From NCBI RefSeq assembly GCF_001458595.1, contig NZ_LN890328.1:3117492-3153488 (forward strand): 35,997 nt of DNA, in the 5' to 3' direction. Positions 15,983 through 23,582 of the stretch are shown here, in pieces. The translations under genes were made by a program, and so were the position numbers. Position 1 is the first letter of the stretch; every line of letters starts with the position of its first letter. The notes under the pieces are model-generated. The model saw nothing but the letters and a program-made list of their open reading frames with translations. It had not been told where the DNA came from and ran no database searches. Source of the stretch: Clostridium neonatale. Its GTDB lineage: Bacteria; Bacillota; Clostridia; Clostridiales; Clostridiaceae.

Positions 15983-17488
15983 TTATTTTACTAATTTATC
16001 TATATAACTCGGTAGATTATTTATGATGTCTCTCGCATTTACTATGTAATTACTTTCACTTAGTTCATCTCCTATATATCCATGAATATACGCTCCAATC
16101 AAAGTCGATTCTAGTATTTTAGATGTTTGAGATAAAAAAGCATTAATTATTCCCGTTAAAGAGTCTCCCATTCCTCCTGAAGCCATTTTACTGTTTCCTG
16201 TAGTATTTATATACGTACTTACACCATCCGAAATCACAGTGTTATATCCCTTTAATAGAACGACTATTTTATATTTTTCAGCTACTTTCTTAGCTATGCT
16301 AATTCTGTCCTTTTCTACCTCTTCAATTGTCATTCCTAGAAAATTTGCCATTTCACCTGGATGAGGTGTAATTACCCCTCTTCCTTCTAACCTCTTTAAA
16401 AGTTTTTCATTTTCTTTAATTATTCCTATTCCATCCGCATCAACTATTATCGGGCACTTACTATTAGTAATAATATAATCAACCATTTCTTTTACCTTGA
16501 TTCCATTTCCTATTCCTGGTCCAATTGCTATGGAATCTGCTTTACCTATTAAATCATATAATTTGTCATCCTCATAATTAATAGTCATAGCTTCAATTAG
16601 TTTTGTAGCTATTTGTCCTTGTACATTTCTATCACATATTAACGTTGTTAACCCTGCCCCTGCTCTTACTGTACATTCTGTTGTTATATACGCTGCACCA
16701 GAAAACCCTTCACTTCCTGCAAATATCAGTGCCCTCCCATAGTTTCCTTTATGTCCATATATCTTTCTCTTTGGAAGCATTTTAATGTATTCGCTCTTCT
16801 CTAAAATATGTACGGCTTCAGTATTTTGCTTCTTAATAATATCAGGTATACCTATGTTTAAAACTTTCAATTTACCAATATATCTTAAGGCATTATAATT
16901 TAAAAATCCTCTTTTTATTACTTCAAATGTATATGTACAATCCGCCATTATAGCAATACCTTTTTCTAATCCAGTATCACAATCCAATCCTGATGGAGCA
17001 TCTATTGAAATTATTTTATTAGCATTTTTATTAATAGTATAAATTATTTTTTGAAAGATTCCTTCTATATCCCTAGATAATCCTACACCAAATAATCCAT
17101 CAATAACAATATCATACTTATTTATATTTAGCTTAACTTCATCATCTATCTGAGATTCATTACATATGAGTGTTATCTTTTGTTCATCAAGTATTTTTCT
17201 TAATATATCATAATTTATCATGAAATCATTACTATAATTCTTATCTTTAGCTATTATAAAAACTTTTACATCCTTTCCAGCCAATACCAAATGCCTGGCT
17301 AATGCTAATGCATCACCTCCATTATTACCTTTTCCACATATTATTAGAAAACTGTTTCCTAAATTTTTTATTTCATTAAAAATTGAAATTGCTGCATTTT
17401 CCATGAGTATGATACTAGGAATATTAATTTTTTCTATAGCTTCTTCGTCTAACCCTTTACATTTATTTACAGATAAAATTTCAAGCAT
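15983..17488 (-). CDS. nnr: Bifunctional NAD(P)H-hydrate epimerase / ADP-dependent dehydratase
   Basis: A 501-residue repair enzyme that restores damaged NAD(P)H hydrates. The N-terminal YjeF_N epimerase domain (about 1-215) shows ICGKGNNGGDALALARHL, VIDGLFGVGLSRDI and SIDAPSGLDCDTG. The C-terminal ribokinase-like dehydratase (about 225-500) shows HKGNYGRALIFAGSEGFSGA, ITPHPGEMANFLG, LLKGYNTVISDG and the ASGGMGDSLTGII motif with the catalytic Asp. Its ATG directly abuts the acpS stop codon (TAGATG), with GGAGG inside the end of acpS, so the two are translated from one message. This acpS-nnr order is typical of Firmicutes. Confidence 0.95.
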   Translation of the reverse strand: MLEILSVNKCKGLDEEAIEKINIPSIILMENAAISIFNEIKNLGNSFLIICGKGNNGGDALALARHLVLAGKDVKVFIIAKDKNYSNDFMINYDILRKILDEQKITLICNESQIDDEVKLNINKYDIVIDGLFGVGLSRDIEGIFQKIIYTINKNANKIISIDAPSGLDCDTGLEKGIAIMADCTYTFEVIKRGFLNYNALRYIGKLKVLNIGIPDIIKKQNTEAVHILEKSEYIKMLPKRKIYGHKGNYGRALIFAGSEGFSGAAYITTECTVRAGAGLTTLICDRNVQGQIATKLIEAMTINYEDDKLYDLIGKADSIAIGPGIGNGIKVKEMVDYIITNSKCPIIVDADGIGIIKENEKLLKRLEGRGVITPHPGEMANFLGMTIEEVEKDRISIAKKVAEKYKIVVLLKGYNTVISDGVSTYINTTGNSKMASGGMGDSLTGIINAFLSQTSKILESTLIGAYIHGYIGDELSESNYIVNARDIINNLPSYIDKLVK

Positions 17489-17860
17489 CTACATTTCCTC
17501 CATAATTGAATATGCTATAGCGTTGTCTTTACTATGTGATATGCTAACATGAATTTTAAAATTTCTTTTTCCTATAATCTCATAAATCTTTATACTTAAA
17601 TTAACTATTGGCTTTCCCAAATTATCTCTCAAAATCTCAATATCCTTTAAACCAAATTGCCTAAATCCACTTCCTAACGCTTTGCTTACAGCTTCTTTTG
17701 CCGCAAAATTTCCTGCTATAGTATTTGCACTTAATTTTTTCGTTCTAAAATACTCTATTTCTTTTTCTGTGAATGCCTTTTCTAAAAATCCATCTGTTCT
17801 ACTAACAGCCCTTTTAATTCTATCTATCTCTATAATATCTATTCCAACACCAATTATCAT
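17489..17860 (-). CDS. acpS: Holo-[acyl-carrier-protein] synthase
   Basis: Phosphopantetheinyl transferase that activates acyl-carrier protein with CoA. 123 residues, the usual size. Mg2+-binding Asp in GVGIDIIEIDRI (residue 8) and Glu in AGNFAAKEAVSKALG are intact, as is the C-terminal HVSISHSKDNAIA. GAGGAG precedes ATG 17860. First of the acpS-nnr-gerS-like series; the 50 bp to the upstream gene hold no clear terminator. Confidence 0.97.
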   Translation of the reverse strand: MIIGVGIDIIEIDRIKRAVSRTDGFLEKAFTEKEIEYFRTKKLSANTIAGNFAAKEAVSKALGSGFRQFGLKDIEILRDNLGKPIVNLSIKIYEIIGKRNFKIHVSISHSKDNAIAYSIMEEM

Positions 17861-17910
17861 TTATACTCTTCTCCTCTCTAGTAATATATTACCACAGAGA
17901 ATAAATATTA

Positions 17911-18243
17911 TTATATTAATTGTGCTTCTTTCGATAATTCCATATCAAATTCATATGCATGTTCATCAACAAATTCACCTAATATATCTACCAAGTGTAT
18001 AGGTGATACTTCATACTTACATAAATTCATGACAATCTGCTTTACTTTATGTCTTTGAGTAGATACAAGCTCTATGTTATCCTTTTCTTCTTTTATCTTT
18101 GTTAGTCCTTTATAATCTTTTCTTTCTACTTCTACCCCATATGCATCAAACCCACAGTATTGACTCTTAGTTATCCTATAAAAATATCTTAATTCAATTT
18201 CCTCATTTTGTCTAACAACACTATACTCTTCTAAAATCCTCAT
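17911..18243 (-). CDS. Small conserved clostridial protein, probably DUF6514
   Basis: A 110-residue soluble protein without membrane segments or signal peptide. It has a beta-rich first half (ELRYFYRITKSQYCGFDAYGVEVER) and a C-terminal region IVMNLCKYEVSPIHLVDILGEFVDEH that looks helical. I recognise it tentatively as the DUF6514 family, common in clostridia and of unknown function. AAGGGGTG precedes the ATG, and a promoter with a perfect TTGACA lies 60 bp upstream. It may be co-transcribed into acpS. Confidence 0.7.
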   Translation of the reverse strand: MRILEEYSVVRQNEEIELRYFYRITKSQYCGFDAYGVEVERKDYKGLTKIKEEKDNIELVSTQRHKVKQIVMNLCKYEVSPIHLVDILGEFVDEHAYEFDMELSKEAQLI

Positions 18244-18281
18244 AACAAAACACCCCTTAATTTTTTTCTTACCTAAATATT

Positions 18282-18309
18282 AACATAATAAAAAATAATA
18301 TGTTGTCAA
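18282..18309 (-). promoter_or_regulatory. Promoter of the DUF6514-like gene
   Basis: Perfect -35 TTGACA (18304-18309), a 16-bp spacer and a weaker -10 TATGTT (18282-18287). The predicted start leaves a leader of about 30 nt. Confidence 0.6.
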
Positions 18310-18480
18310 AGCATGTACCCTCTCATAATAATTTGATTTATTTTTATTGACAATAAACTATTTAAACCTTCTTTTTTAACATATATAATACTTAATATTA
18401 TTTATATTTAGTATTTATTTTTGTCGAAACATAGATAACTTGTATTATAAAATATAATTATAGATTTTCATTATATATGA

Positions 18481-18507
18481 AAAAAAGAAGCAAAATGCTT
18501 CCTTTTT
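18481..18507 (-). terminator. Hairpin terminator of the candidate small RNA
   Basis: GAAGCA / TGCTTC stem with an AAA loop, flanked by six A on the plus strand and CTTTTT on the other side. On the minus strand it ends in TTTTTT, a classical intrinsic terminator; it may be bidirectional. Confidence 0.75.
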
Positions 18508-18574
18508 CCATCTCATAATCCCATAATATTATTTTACCATACCACAATTGAAAAACAATTTAGATATCGTTTAC
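18481..18574 (-). ncRNA. Candidate small RNA of about 94 nt
   Basis: Bracketed by an extended -10 promoter at 18581-18608 and the intrinsic terminator at 18481-18507, with no open frame that has a ribosome site. The interior contains a small AATTG-TTTTT-CAATT hairpin and a second possible extended -10 (TGG-TAAAAT, 18531-18536). No known RNA family is recognised. It could instead be an attenuated leader that reads through to the DUF6514-like gene 240 bp downstream. Confidence 0.4.
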
Positions 18575-18580
18575 ATCTTT

Positions 18581-18608
18581 ATTATACCACATTTTTTCTC
18601 AACTTCAA
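18581..18608 (-). promoter_or_regulatory. Extended -10 promoter of the candidate small RNA
   Basis: -35 TTGAAG (18603-18608), a 16-bp spacer ending in TGG, and consensus -10 TATAAT (18581-18586). Confidence 0.65.
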
Positions 18609-18731
18609 CAGTATTTCAAAAAATTATTTAAATCTGAATTTTTTTCTATTATATACAAATTTAATATATATAAGTATATAATAACCAAAAATATATTTAC
18701 CATCATACACTTACATATATTATATAAAATT

Positions 18732-19079
18732 TTAATTATCTTCTGTTCCTGTTTGTTCTCTTTTGCCACTAATAAATTTAAAATCTTCAGCTACAACTTC
18801 TGTGATATATTTTTTATTTCCTTCATTATCTTCATAACTTCCTGTTCTTAATCTTCCGCTTATAGTTATATAGTTACCTTTTTTAACATACTTGCAAACT
18901 ATCTCGGCTTTTTTCCCCCATACTCTAACTGGAATAAAATCCGCCTCTCTAGACCCATCTGATAACTTAAAATTTCTTTGAACCGCAATAGTAAACTTCG
19001 TATAAACCTTATCTCCATTTTCTGTGTGTCTTAGTTCAGGGTCTCTAACAAGTCTTCCCATAAGTATTATTTTGTTCAT
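18732..19079 (-). CDS. Short single-stranded DNA-binding protein without the acidic C-terminal tip
   Basis: An OB-fold SSB of 115 residues that covers single-stranded DNA in replication, repair or DNA uptake. The core is intact (MNKIILMGRLVRDPELRHTE, FTIAVQR, DFIPVRVWGKKAEIV, GRLRTGSYEDNEG). The protein ends REQTGTEDN; the DDDIPF-like tip that recruits repair partners and the flexible linker are missing. This resembles short accessory SSBs such as Bacillus SsbB. The main clostridial ssb usually lies between rpsF and rpsR, so this is probably a second copy. CAGGAGG precedes the ATG and forms one end of a possible leader hairpin (19090-19139). Confidence 0.9.
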   Translation of the reverse strand: MNKIILMGRLVRDPELRHTENGDKVYTKFTIAVQRNFKLSDGSREADFIPVRVWGKKAEIVCKYVKKGNYITISGRLRTGSYEDNEGNKKYITEVVAEDFKFISGKREQTGTEDN

Positions 19080-19157
19080 ATTAAACCTCCTGAATATTTA
19101 TTTTCTAAAGTTATATCCAAATTTACATATAATATTCAGAAGTAATTATATTTTATT

Positions 19158-20006
19158 CTAATCTTTTTTGTTATTCTTAACATGTGTTATAACACAATTG
19201 ATCTCTACTCCAAAAATAAAAATTAATGAAACAAGAAATAACCATGTCATAAGTATAAATACTGCTCCCAAACTTCCATAGAATCTTGAAAAATTTCTAA
19301 AGTTATTGATATAGTATGAAAATCCTAATGAGGATGCGCCCCATCCTATAGTACTAAAGATTGCACCAGGTATAACTTCACCCCATGTCAATCTTTTAGC
19401 CGGTGCCAATCTATATATAGCTGCAAAAATAAATATCATAATTAAAAACATAAGTGCATATCTGAAAGCAACCCATATAAATACTATAATATTATAGAAC
19501 GGAAATATTGTTTCCAAATACCTTCCTATAACTCCACCAAAAACTAATATAGCTAGTGCTAATAAAATAATTATAGCTAATGCTAATATTCCTAACATAG
19601 ATATAATAGATCTCTTTATAAATGATCGTGTTTCTTTAAAATTATAAGCCTTATTTACGCCCTTTATGACTGCTCTAAAACCTGATGAGGCAGTCCATAC
19701 AGATAATAAAATAGATGCTCCTAATAATCCTGTATATTGTTTATCAAATACTTCATATACTATTGACTTCGTTAATTCAACTATACTTTCTGGAAGAACT
19801 GCATGCAATGCATTTAAAACATCCTCTGAACCGAAACTACTAAACCCAACTAAGGTTACTAAAAATATCATAAACGGAAAAAATGATAAAACTAAATAAT
19901 ATGCTAACTGAGAAGCTAATGCAAATATGTCATCATTCTTAACCTTAACTATAAGATGTATTAGAAAATTTATTTGACTTCTTATAGCTGATTTCAAATT
20001 TCTCAT
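19158..20006 (-). CDS. YihY/BrkB family inner-membrane protein
   Basis: A 282-residue membrane protein with six hydrophobic spans. Family hallmarks are visible: ASQLAYYLVLSFFPFMIFLV in the first span, SGFRAVIKGVNKAYNFKETRSFIKRS in the central loop, and the closing RFYGSLGAVFILMTWLFLVSLIFIFGVEIN. Some databases label the family RNase BN, which is an old error. Its real role is not settled. The ribosome site is modest (TGGTGATTAA before ATG 20006). It lies 78 bp before ssb. Confidence 0.93.
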   Translation of the reverse strand: MRNLKSAIRSQINFLIHLIVKVKNDDIFALASQLAYYLVLSFFPFMIFLVTLVGFSSFGSEDVLNALHAVLPESIVELTKSIVYEVFDKQYTGLLGASILLSVWTASSGFRAVIKGVNKAYNFKETRSFIKRSIISMLGILALAIIILLALAILVFGGVIGRYLETIFPFYNIIVFIWVAFRYALMFLIMIFIFAAIYRLAPAKRLTWGEVIPGAIFSTIGWGASSLGFSYYINNFRNFSRFYGSLGAVFILMTWLFLVSLIFIFGVEINCVITHVKNNKKD

Positions 20007-20140
20007 TTAATCACCATTTTCTTAATGTATTCTCTCTTAATATTTATACTATCCATACAGTAATTATATATTTATATTAATCTAGATTAATGTATCAAAA
20101 TTATATAATAAAATGGTTGCAATTAAAATAATTCAACTCT

Positions 20141-20182
20141 AAAGATTAAGCTATACTATGTTAATAGTATAGCTTAATCTTT
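20141..20182 (-). terminator. Strong terminator after the wbpA-like gene
   Basis: An 18-bp perfect stem (AAAGATTAAGCTATACTA with its reverse complement) and a 6-nt loop, 28 bp beyond the stop codon. The symmetric A/T base would let it act in both directions. Confidence 0.85.
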
Positions 20183-20210
20183 AAATGTATTTATAAAAAT
20201 TAGTTAATCT

Positions 20211-21527
20211 CTATAATTTATAGATTTTTTCTCTATTGTTAACAACATTCTTAGTTGCATTTCTTGTGTCATATACAGCCTTTGCCCTAGCAACTATACT
20301 TTCATAATCATAACAACTGTGATTAGTAGTTATTATAACTATATCACTTTCATCAATAACTTCTTTCCAATCAACTGAATTATAAGTTTTATTTTTATAT
20401 TTAGATACAGGACAATATGGATCATTTACCATAAGATCTGCGCCATTTTTTTCAAGTAATTCAATTACTTTAAACGCTGGAGATTCTCTATAGTCATCTA
20501 TATCATTCTTGTATGCTACACCTAATAATAAAACCTTAGCTCCATTTAATGCTTTTTTATTTTTATTTAATATCTTCATTACATTATCTAAAACAAATTC
20601 AGGCATAGAATCATTAATTTCTCCTGATGTTTCTATTAATCTTGTATGATAGTCATATTCTTTCGCTTTCCATTCTAAATAGAAAGGATCTAATGGAATA
20701 CAATGACCACCTAATCCTGGACCTGGATAGAAAGGCATAAACCCATATGGCTTTGTTTTAGCTGCATCTATCACTTCCCATACATCTATTCCCATTCTGT
20801 TACATAAAATAGCCATTTCATTAGCTAAACCTATGTTTATATTTCTAAATGTATTTTCCAATATTTTTTCCATTTCTGCTACTGCTGGTGATGATACTGT
20901 GTGTATATCTCCTTCTAATATATTTCTATATAATGCTGCAGCAACTTCTGTACATTCTTCTGTACAGCCACCTACAACCTTTGGAGTATTTTTAGTATTA
21001 TATTCTTTATTACCTGGATCAACTCTTTCTGGTGAAAATGCTAAGAAAAAGTCTTCACCACATTTTAAACCACTTTCTTCCAAAATAGGCTTAAGTACTT
21101 CTTCTGTTGTCCCTGGATATGTTGTACTTTCAAGGATTACAAGCATTCCCTTATGTAAATATTGTGCAACACTTTTAGTTGAAGATACAACATAAGATAA
21201 ATCTGGCTGCTTATATAAATCAAGTGGAGTAGGTACGCATATACATATTGTATCTACATCTTTTACAAAACTAAAATCAGCCGTTGCTCTTAGGGTTCCA
21301 TCTTTAACTAATTTCTTTAGTTCTTCATCAACTACATCCCCAATATAGTTTTGGCCTGCATTTACTGATTCAACTTTCTTCTCTTGTACATCAAAACCTA
21401 TAGTTTCATATCCTGCATTTGCTTTTTCTACTGCTAGCGGTAATCCTACATATCCAAGTCCTACCACCCCAACCTTAGCAGTCTTATTATTTATTTTTTC
21501 TAACAATTGTTCTTTTAAAATTGACAT
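20211..21527 (-). CDS. UDP-N-acetyl-hexosamine 6-dehydrogenase, WbpA-like
   Basis: Nucleotide-sugar dehydrogenase (438 residues) that oxidises C6 of a UDP-sugar with two NAD+. The N-terminal Rossmann motif is KVGVVGLGYVGLPLAVEKA; the substrate-binding region includes ESTTYPGTTEEVL and FSPERVDPGNK; the catalytic Cys is in GPGLGGHCIPLDPFYL; the C-terminal domain has LLGVAYKNDIDDYRESPA. The ERVDPGN and KTKPYGFMPFYPGPG segments are typical of WbpA/WbpO enzymes acting on UDP-GlcNAc or GalNAc rather than UDP-glucose. Last of three genes (wbpE, wbpD, wbpA types), pointing to a UDP-2,3-diamino uronic acid pathway. GGAGG lies 7 nt before the ATG; a 106-bp gap separates it from the acetyltransferase. 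Confidence 0.88.
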   Translation of the reverse strand: MSILKEQLLEKINNKTAKVGVVGLGYVGLPLAVEKANAGYETIGFDVQEKKVESVNAGQNYIGDVVDEELKKLVKDGTLRATADFSFVKDVDTICICVPTPLDLYKQPDLSYVVSSTKSVAQYLHKGMLVILESTTYPGTTEEVLKPILEESGLKCGEDFFLAFSPERVDPGNKEYNTKNTPKVVGGCTEECTEVAAALYRNILEGDIHTVSSPAVAEMEKILENTFRNINIGLANEMAILCNRMGIDVWEVIDAAKTKPYGFMPFYPGPGLGGHCIPLDPFYLEWKAKEYDYHTRLIETSGEINDSMPEFVLDNVMKILNKNKKALNGAKVLLLGVAYKNDIDDYRESPAFKVIELLEKNGADLMVNDPYCPVSKYKNKTYNSVDWKEVIDESDIVIITTNHSCYDYESIVARAKAVYDTRNATKNVVNNREKIYKL

Positions 21528-21633
21528 TTTAAACCTCCTGCTATTAATGCTTTAACAATGCATACTGCATAGTTAATAACCGTTTTATTACTTTATAGGT
21601 AATTAATAATAATATAATTTTAATACATTTTGA

Positions 21634-22212
21634 TTAATCATTAATTGATTTCACTTCATCATTATTCTTTATATACTCTTCACCACATGCTCTGCAAGTT
21701 GCTTTTTCATTGTTAAAAATCAATCTTTCTCCACACTTACACACATATCCTAATACTCTTGCCGGATTTCCAACCACTAGAGCATAGTCTTGAACATCTT
21801 TAGTAACAACAGCTCCTGCTCCAATTAATGCGTATTTACCAATATTGTGACCACATACTATTGTAACATTTGCTCCAATAGATGAACCTTTTCCAATTAT
21901 AGTTTCTCTATATTCTGTTTTTCTTTCTATAAAGCTTCTTGGATTAACTACGTTAGTAAAAACACATGAAGGTCCTAAAAAAACATCGTCTTCACAAATA
22001 ACCCCTGTATAAACAGATACATTATTTTGTATTTTTACACCTTTACCGATTCTAACACCAGGTGATATAACAACATTTTGACCAATATTACACTTCTCAC
22101 CTATTTCAGAATTACTCATCACATGAGAAAAATGCCATATCTTAGTACCCTTGCCTATCTTAACATTATCATCTACATAACTAGACTCATGAACAAAATA
22201 CTCTTTTTCCAT
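21634..22212 (-). CDS. WbpD-like sugar N-acetyltransferase (left-handed beta-helix)
   Basis: A 192-residue hexapeptide-repeat enzyme. Repeats run from about residue 12 to 150 (VDDNVKIGKGTKIWHFSHV; IGQNVVISPGVRIGKGVKIQNNVSVYTGV; GANVTIVCGHNIGKYALIGAGAVVTKDV). In the Pseudomonas B-band pathway WbpD acetylates the 3-amino group of UDP-GlcNAc(3NH2)A made by WbpE. The C-terminus carries two cysteine pairs (YVCKCGERL and CRACGEEY) that resemble a zinc ribbon. It lies 10 bp after the aminotransferase gene, so the two are co-translated or nearly so. AGGTGAT precedes the ATG. Confidence 0.85.
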   Translation of the reverse strand: MEKEYFVHESSYVDDNVKIGKGTKIWHFSHVMSNSEIGEKCNIGQNVVISPGVRIGKGVKIQNNVSVYTGVICEDDVFLGPSCVFTNVVNPRSFIERKTEYRETIIGKGSSIGANVTIVCGHNIGKYALIGAGAVVTKDVQDYALVVGNPARVLGYVCKCGERLIFNNEKATCRACGEEYIKNNDEVKSIND

Positions 22213-22222
22213 AGATTATCAC

Positions 22223-23407
22223 CTACACATTCTTAATACTATCTACAATATATTGTATCTGTTCTTCACTTAATTCTGGATAAACTGGTATGGCAAATGT
22301 TCTATGAGAAAGATACTCTGCTACTGGCATGTCACCTTCTTTATATCCTAAGTCTGTATATACTTTTTGTAAATGTAATGGTACTGGATAATAAACACCA
22401 GTTGCAATACCTTTTTCTTTTAACTTAGCTAGCATTTCTTCCCTATTATCTGATTGTAATACATATTGGTGATATACAGTATCATTTTCTTCTCTAACTA
22501 TTGGTGTAATAACATTAGAATCAATCAATTCTTCATCATATATTTTAGCAATTTCTCTTCTTCTTGAATTCCATTTATCTAAATGAGGCAATTTAACTCT
22601 TAATATCGCAGCCTGAATAGCATCTAATCTTGAATTATATCCTATTAAATAATTATAATACTTTAATGGATTATAAACAGTATCATCACCTGATTTAGAT
22701 GTAACTACTTCTTCAGTAATATTATTCAATAAATTATATGCCTTTTGACCTGTTTCTCCACTTCCATGCGTTCTTAATGCTATTGCTATCGTAGCTACAT
22801 TATCATCAGATGTTACTATCATTCCACCATCTCCAGCGCATGAAAGATTTTTTGTTGGGAAGAATGAAAAACAAGCTACATCACTAAGTGTACCTATCAT
22901 TTTTCCTTTATACTTGGCACCAACTGCTTGACATGCATCTTCTATAACTTTCAAGTTGTGCTTTTTAGCTATTATGTTGATCTTATCCATATCAGCACTT
23001 TGACCAAATATATGTACTGGAATAATAGCTTTTGTTCTTTCTGTAATTTTTTCTTCTATTTTATCAGGATCTATATTAAACGTATCTTTTTCTACATCAA
23101 CAAAAACAGGAGTTGCGCCTACTGCTGAAATACATTCGGCTGAAGCAAAATAAGTAAATGTTGAAGTTATTACTTCATCACCTTCTCCTATACCTAATGC
23201 TTTTAACGCTATAACTAATGCATCTGTACCATTCCCTACTGATATAGCATGCTTAGTTCCAATATAGTTTGCGAATTCCTTTTCAAATTCCGTTACATTT
23301 TTACCCATTATATATGCTGCTGACGACAACACATCTATAGTAGCTTTATCTAATTCTTTAGAAATAGAATTATATTGAGCTCTTAAATCAATTAATGGAA
23401 TATTCAT
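22223..23407 (-). CDS. DegT/DnrJ/EryC1/StrS aminotransferase, WbpE-like
   Basis: PLP-dependent sugar aminotransferase of 394 residues. It begins IPLIDLRAQYNSI; the cofactor region shows GNGTDALVIALKALGI, VIEDACQAVGAKYKG and the PLP lysine in SFFPTKNLSCAGDGGM. WbpE-type enzymes aminate the 3-keto group of UDP-3-keto-GlcNAcA. That fits the linked WbpD- and WbpA-type genes, but the WbpB dehydrogenase that would make the 3-keto substrate is not beside them. AAGGAGCG precedes the ATG. First gene of the cassette; the 175 bp upstream are AT-rich with no unambiguous promoter. Confidence 0.87.
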   Translation of the reverse strand: MNIPLIDLRAQYNSISKELDKATIDVLSSAAYIMGKNVTEFEKEFANYIGTKHAISVGNGTDALVIALKALGIGEGDEVITSTFTYFASAECISAVGATPVFVDVEKDTFNIDPDKIEEKITERTKAIIPVHIFGQSADMDKINIIAKKHNLKVIEDACQAVGAKYKGKMIGTLSDVACFSFFPTKNLSCAGDGGMIVTSDDNVATIAIALRTHGSGETGQKAYNLLNNITEEVVTSKSGDDTVYNPLKYYNYLIGYNSRLDAIQAAILRVKLPHLDKWNSRRREIAKIYDEELIDSNVITPIVREENDTVYHQYVLQSDNREEMLAKLKEKGIATGVYYPVPLHLQKVYTDLGYKEGDMPVAEYLSHRTFAIPVYPELSEEQIQYIVDSIKNV

Positions 23408-23582
23408 TTTTATCGCTCCTTCGGATAACTTATTAGTTTATAATATAACAAATTACAAACCATAGTATTTTTATAACCTATGCTAAAATACTCTCTAAAT
23501 ATATTTAACTAAATATCAAAACTCAAATCTAACATGAATATTTTAACATACTTAATTAGATAAATAAACTTTTGTTTTTACA

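Larger units (their letters stand above)
18244..18731. other. 488-bp intergenic region between ssb and the DUF6514-like gene
   Basis: Very AT-rich, with no credible protein gene. It contains the DUF6514-like gene promoter (18282-18309), a hairpin terminator (18481-18507) and, upstream of that on the minus strand, a good promoter (18581-18608). Promoter and terminator bracket about 95 nt, suggesting a small RNA. From 18610 to 18731 I see only AT-rich sequence. Confidence 0.7.

Noticed and set aside
19158..20006. Ribonuclease BN activity for the YihY-family protein
   Set aside because: That name is a historical misassignment; the protein is a six-span membrane protein with no nuclease motif.
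21552..21574. Interrupted palindrome TAACAATGCA-TAC-TGCATAGTTA before the wbpA-like gene
   Set aside because: It has a mismatch, lies in AT-rich sequence, and no promoter could be placed nearby, so there is no basis for calling it an operator.
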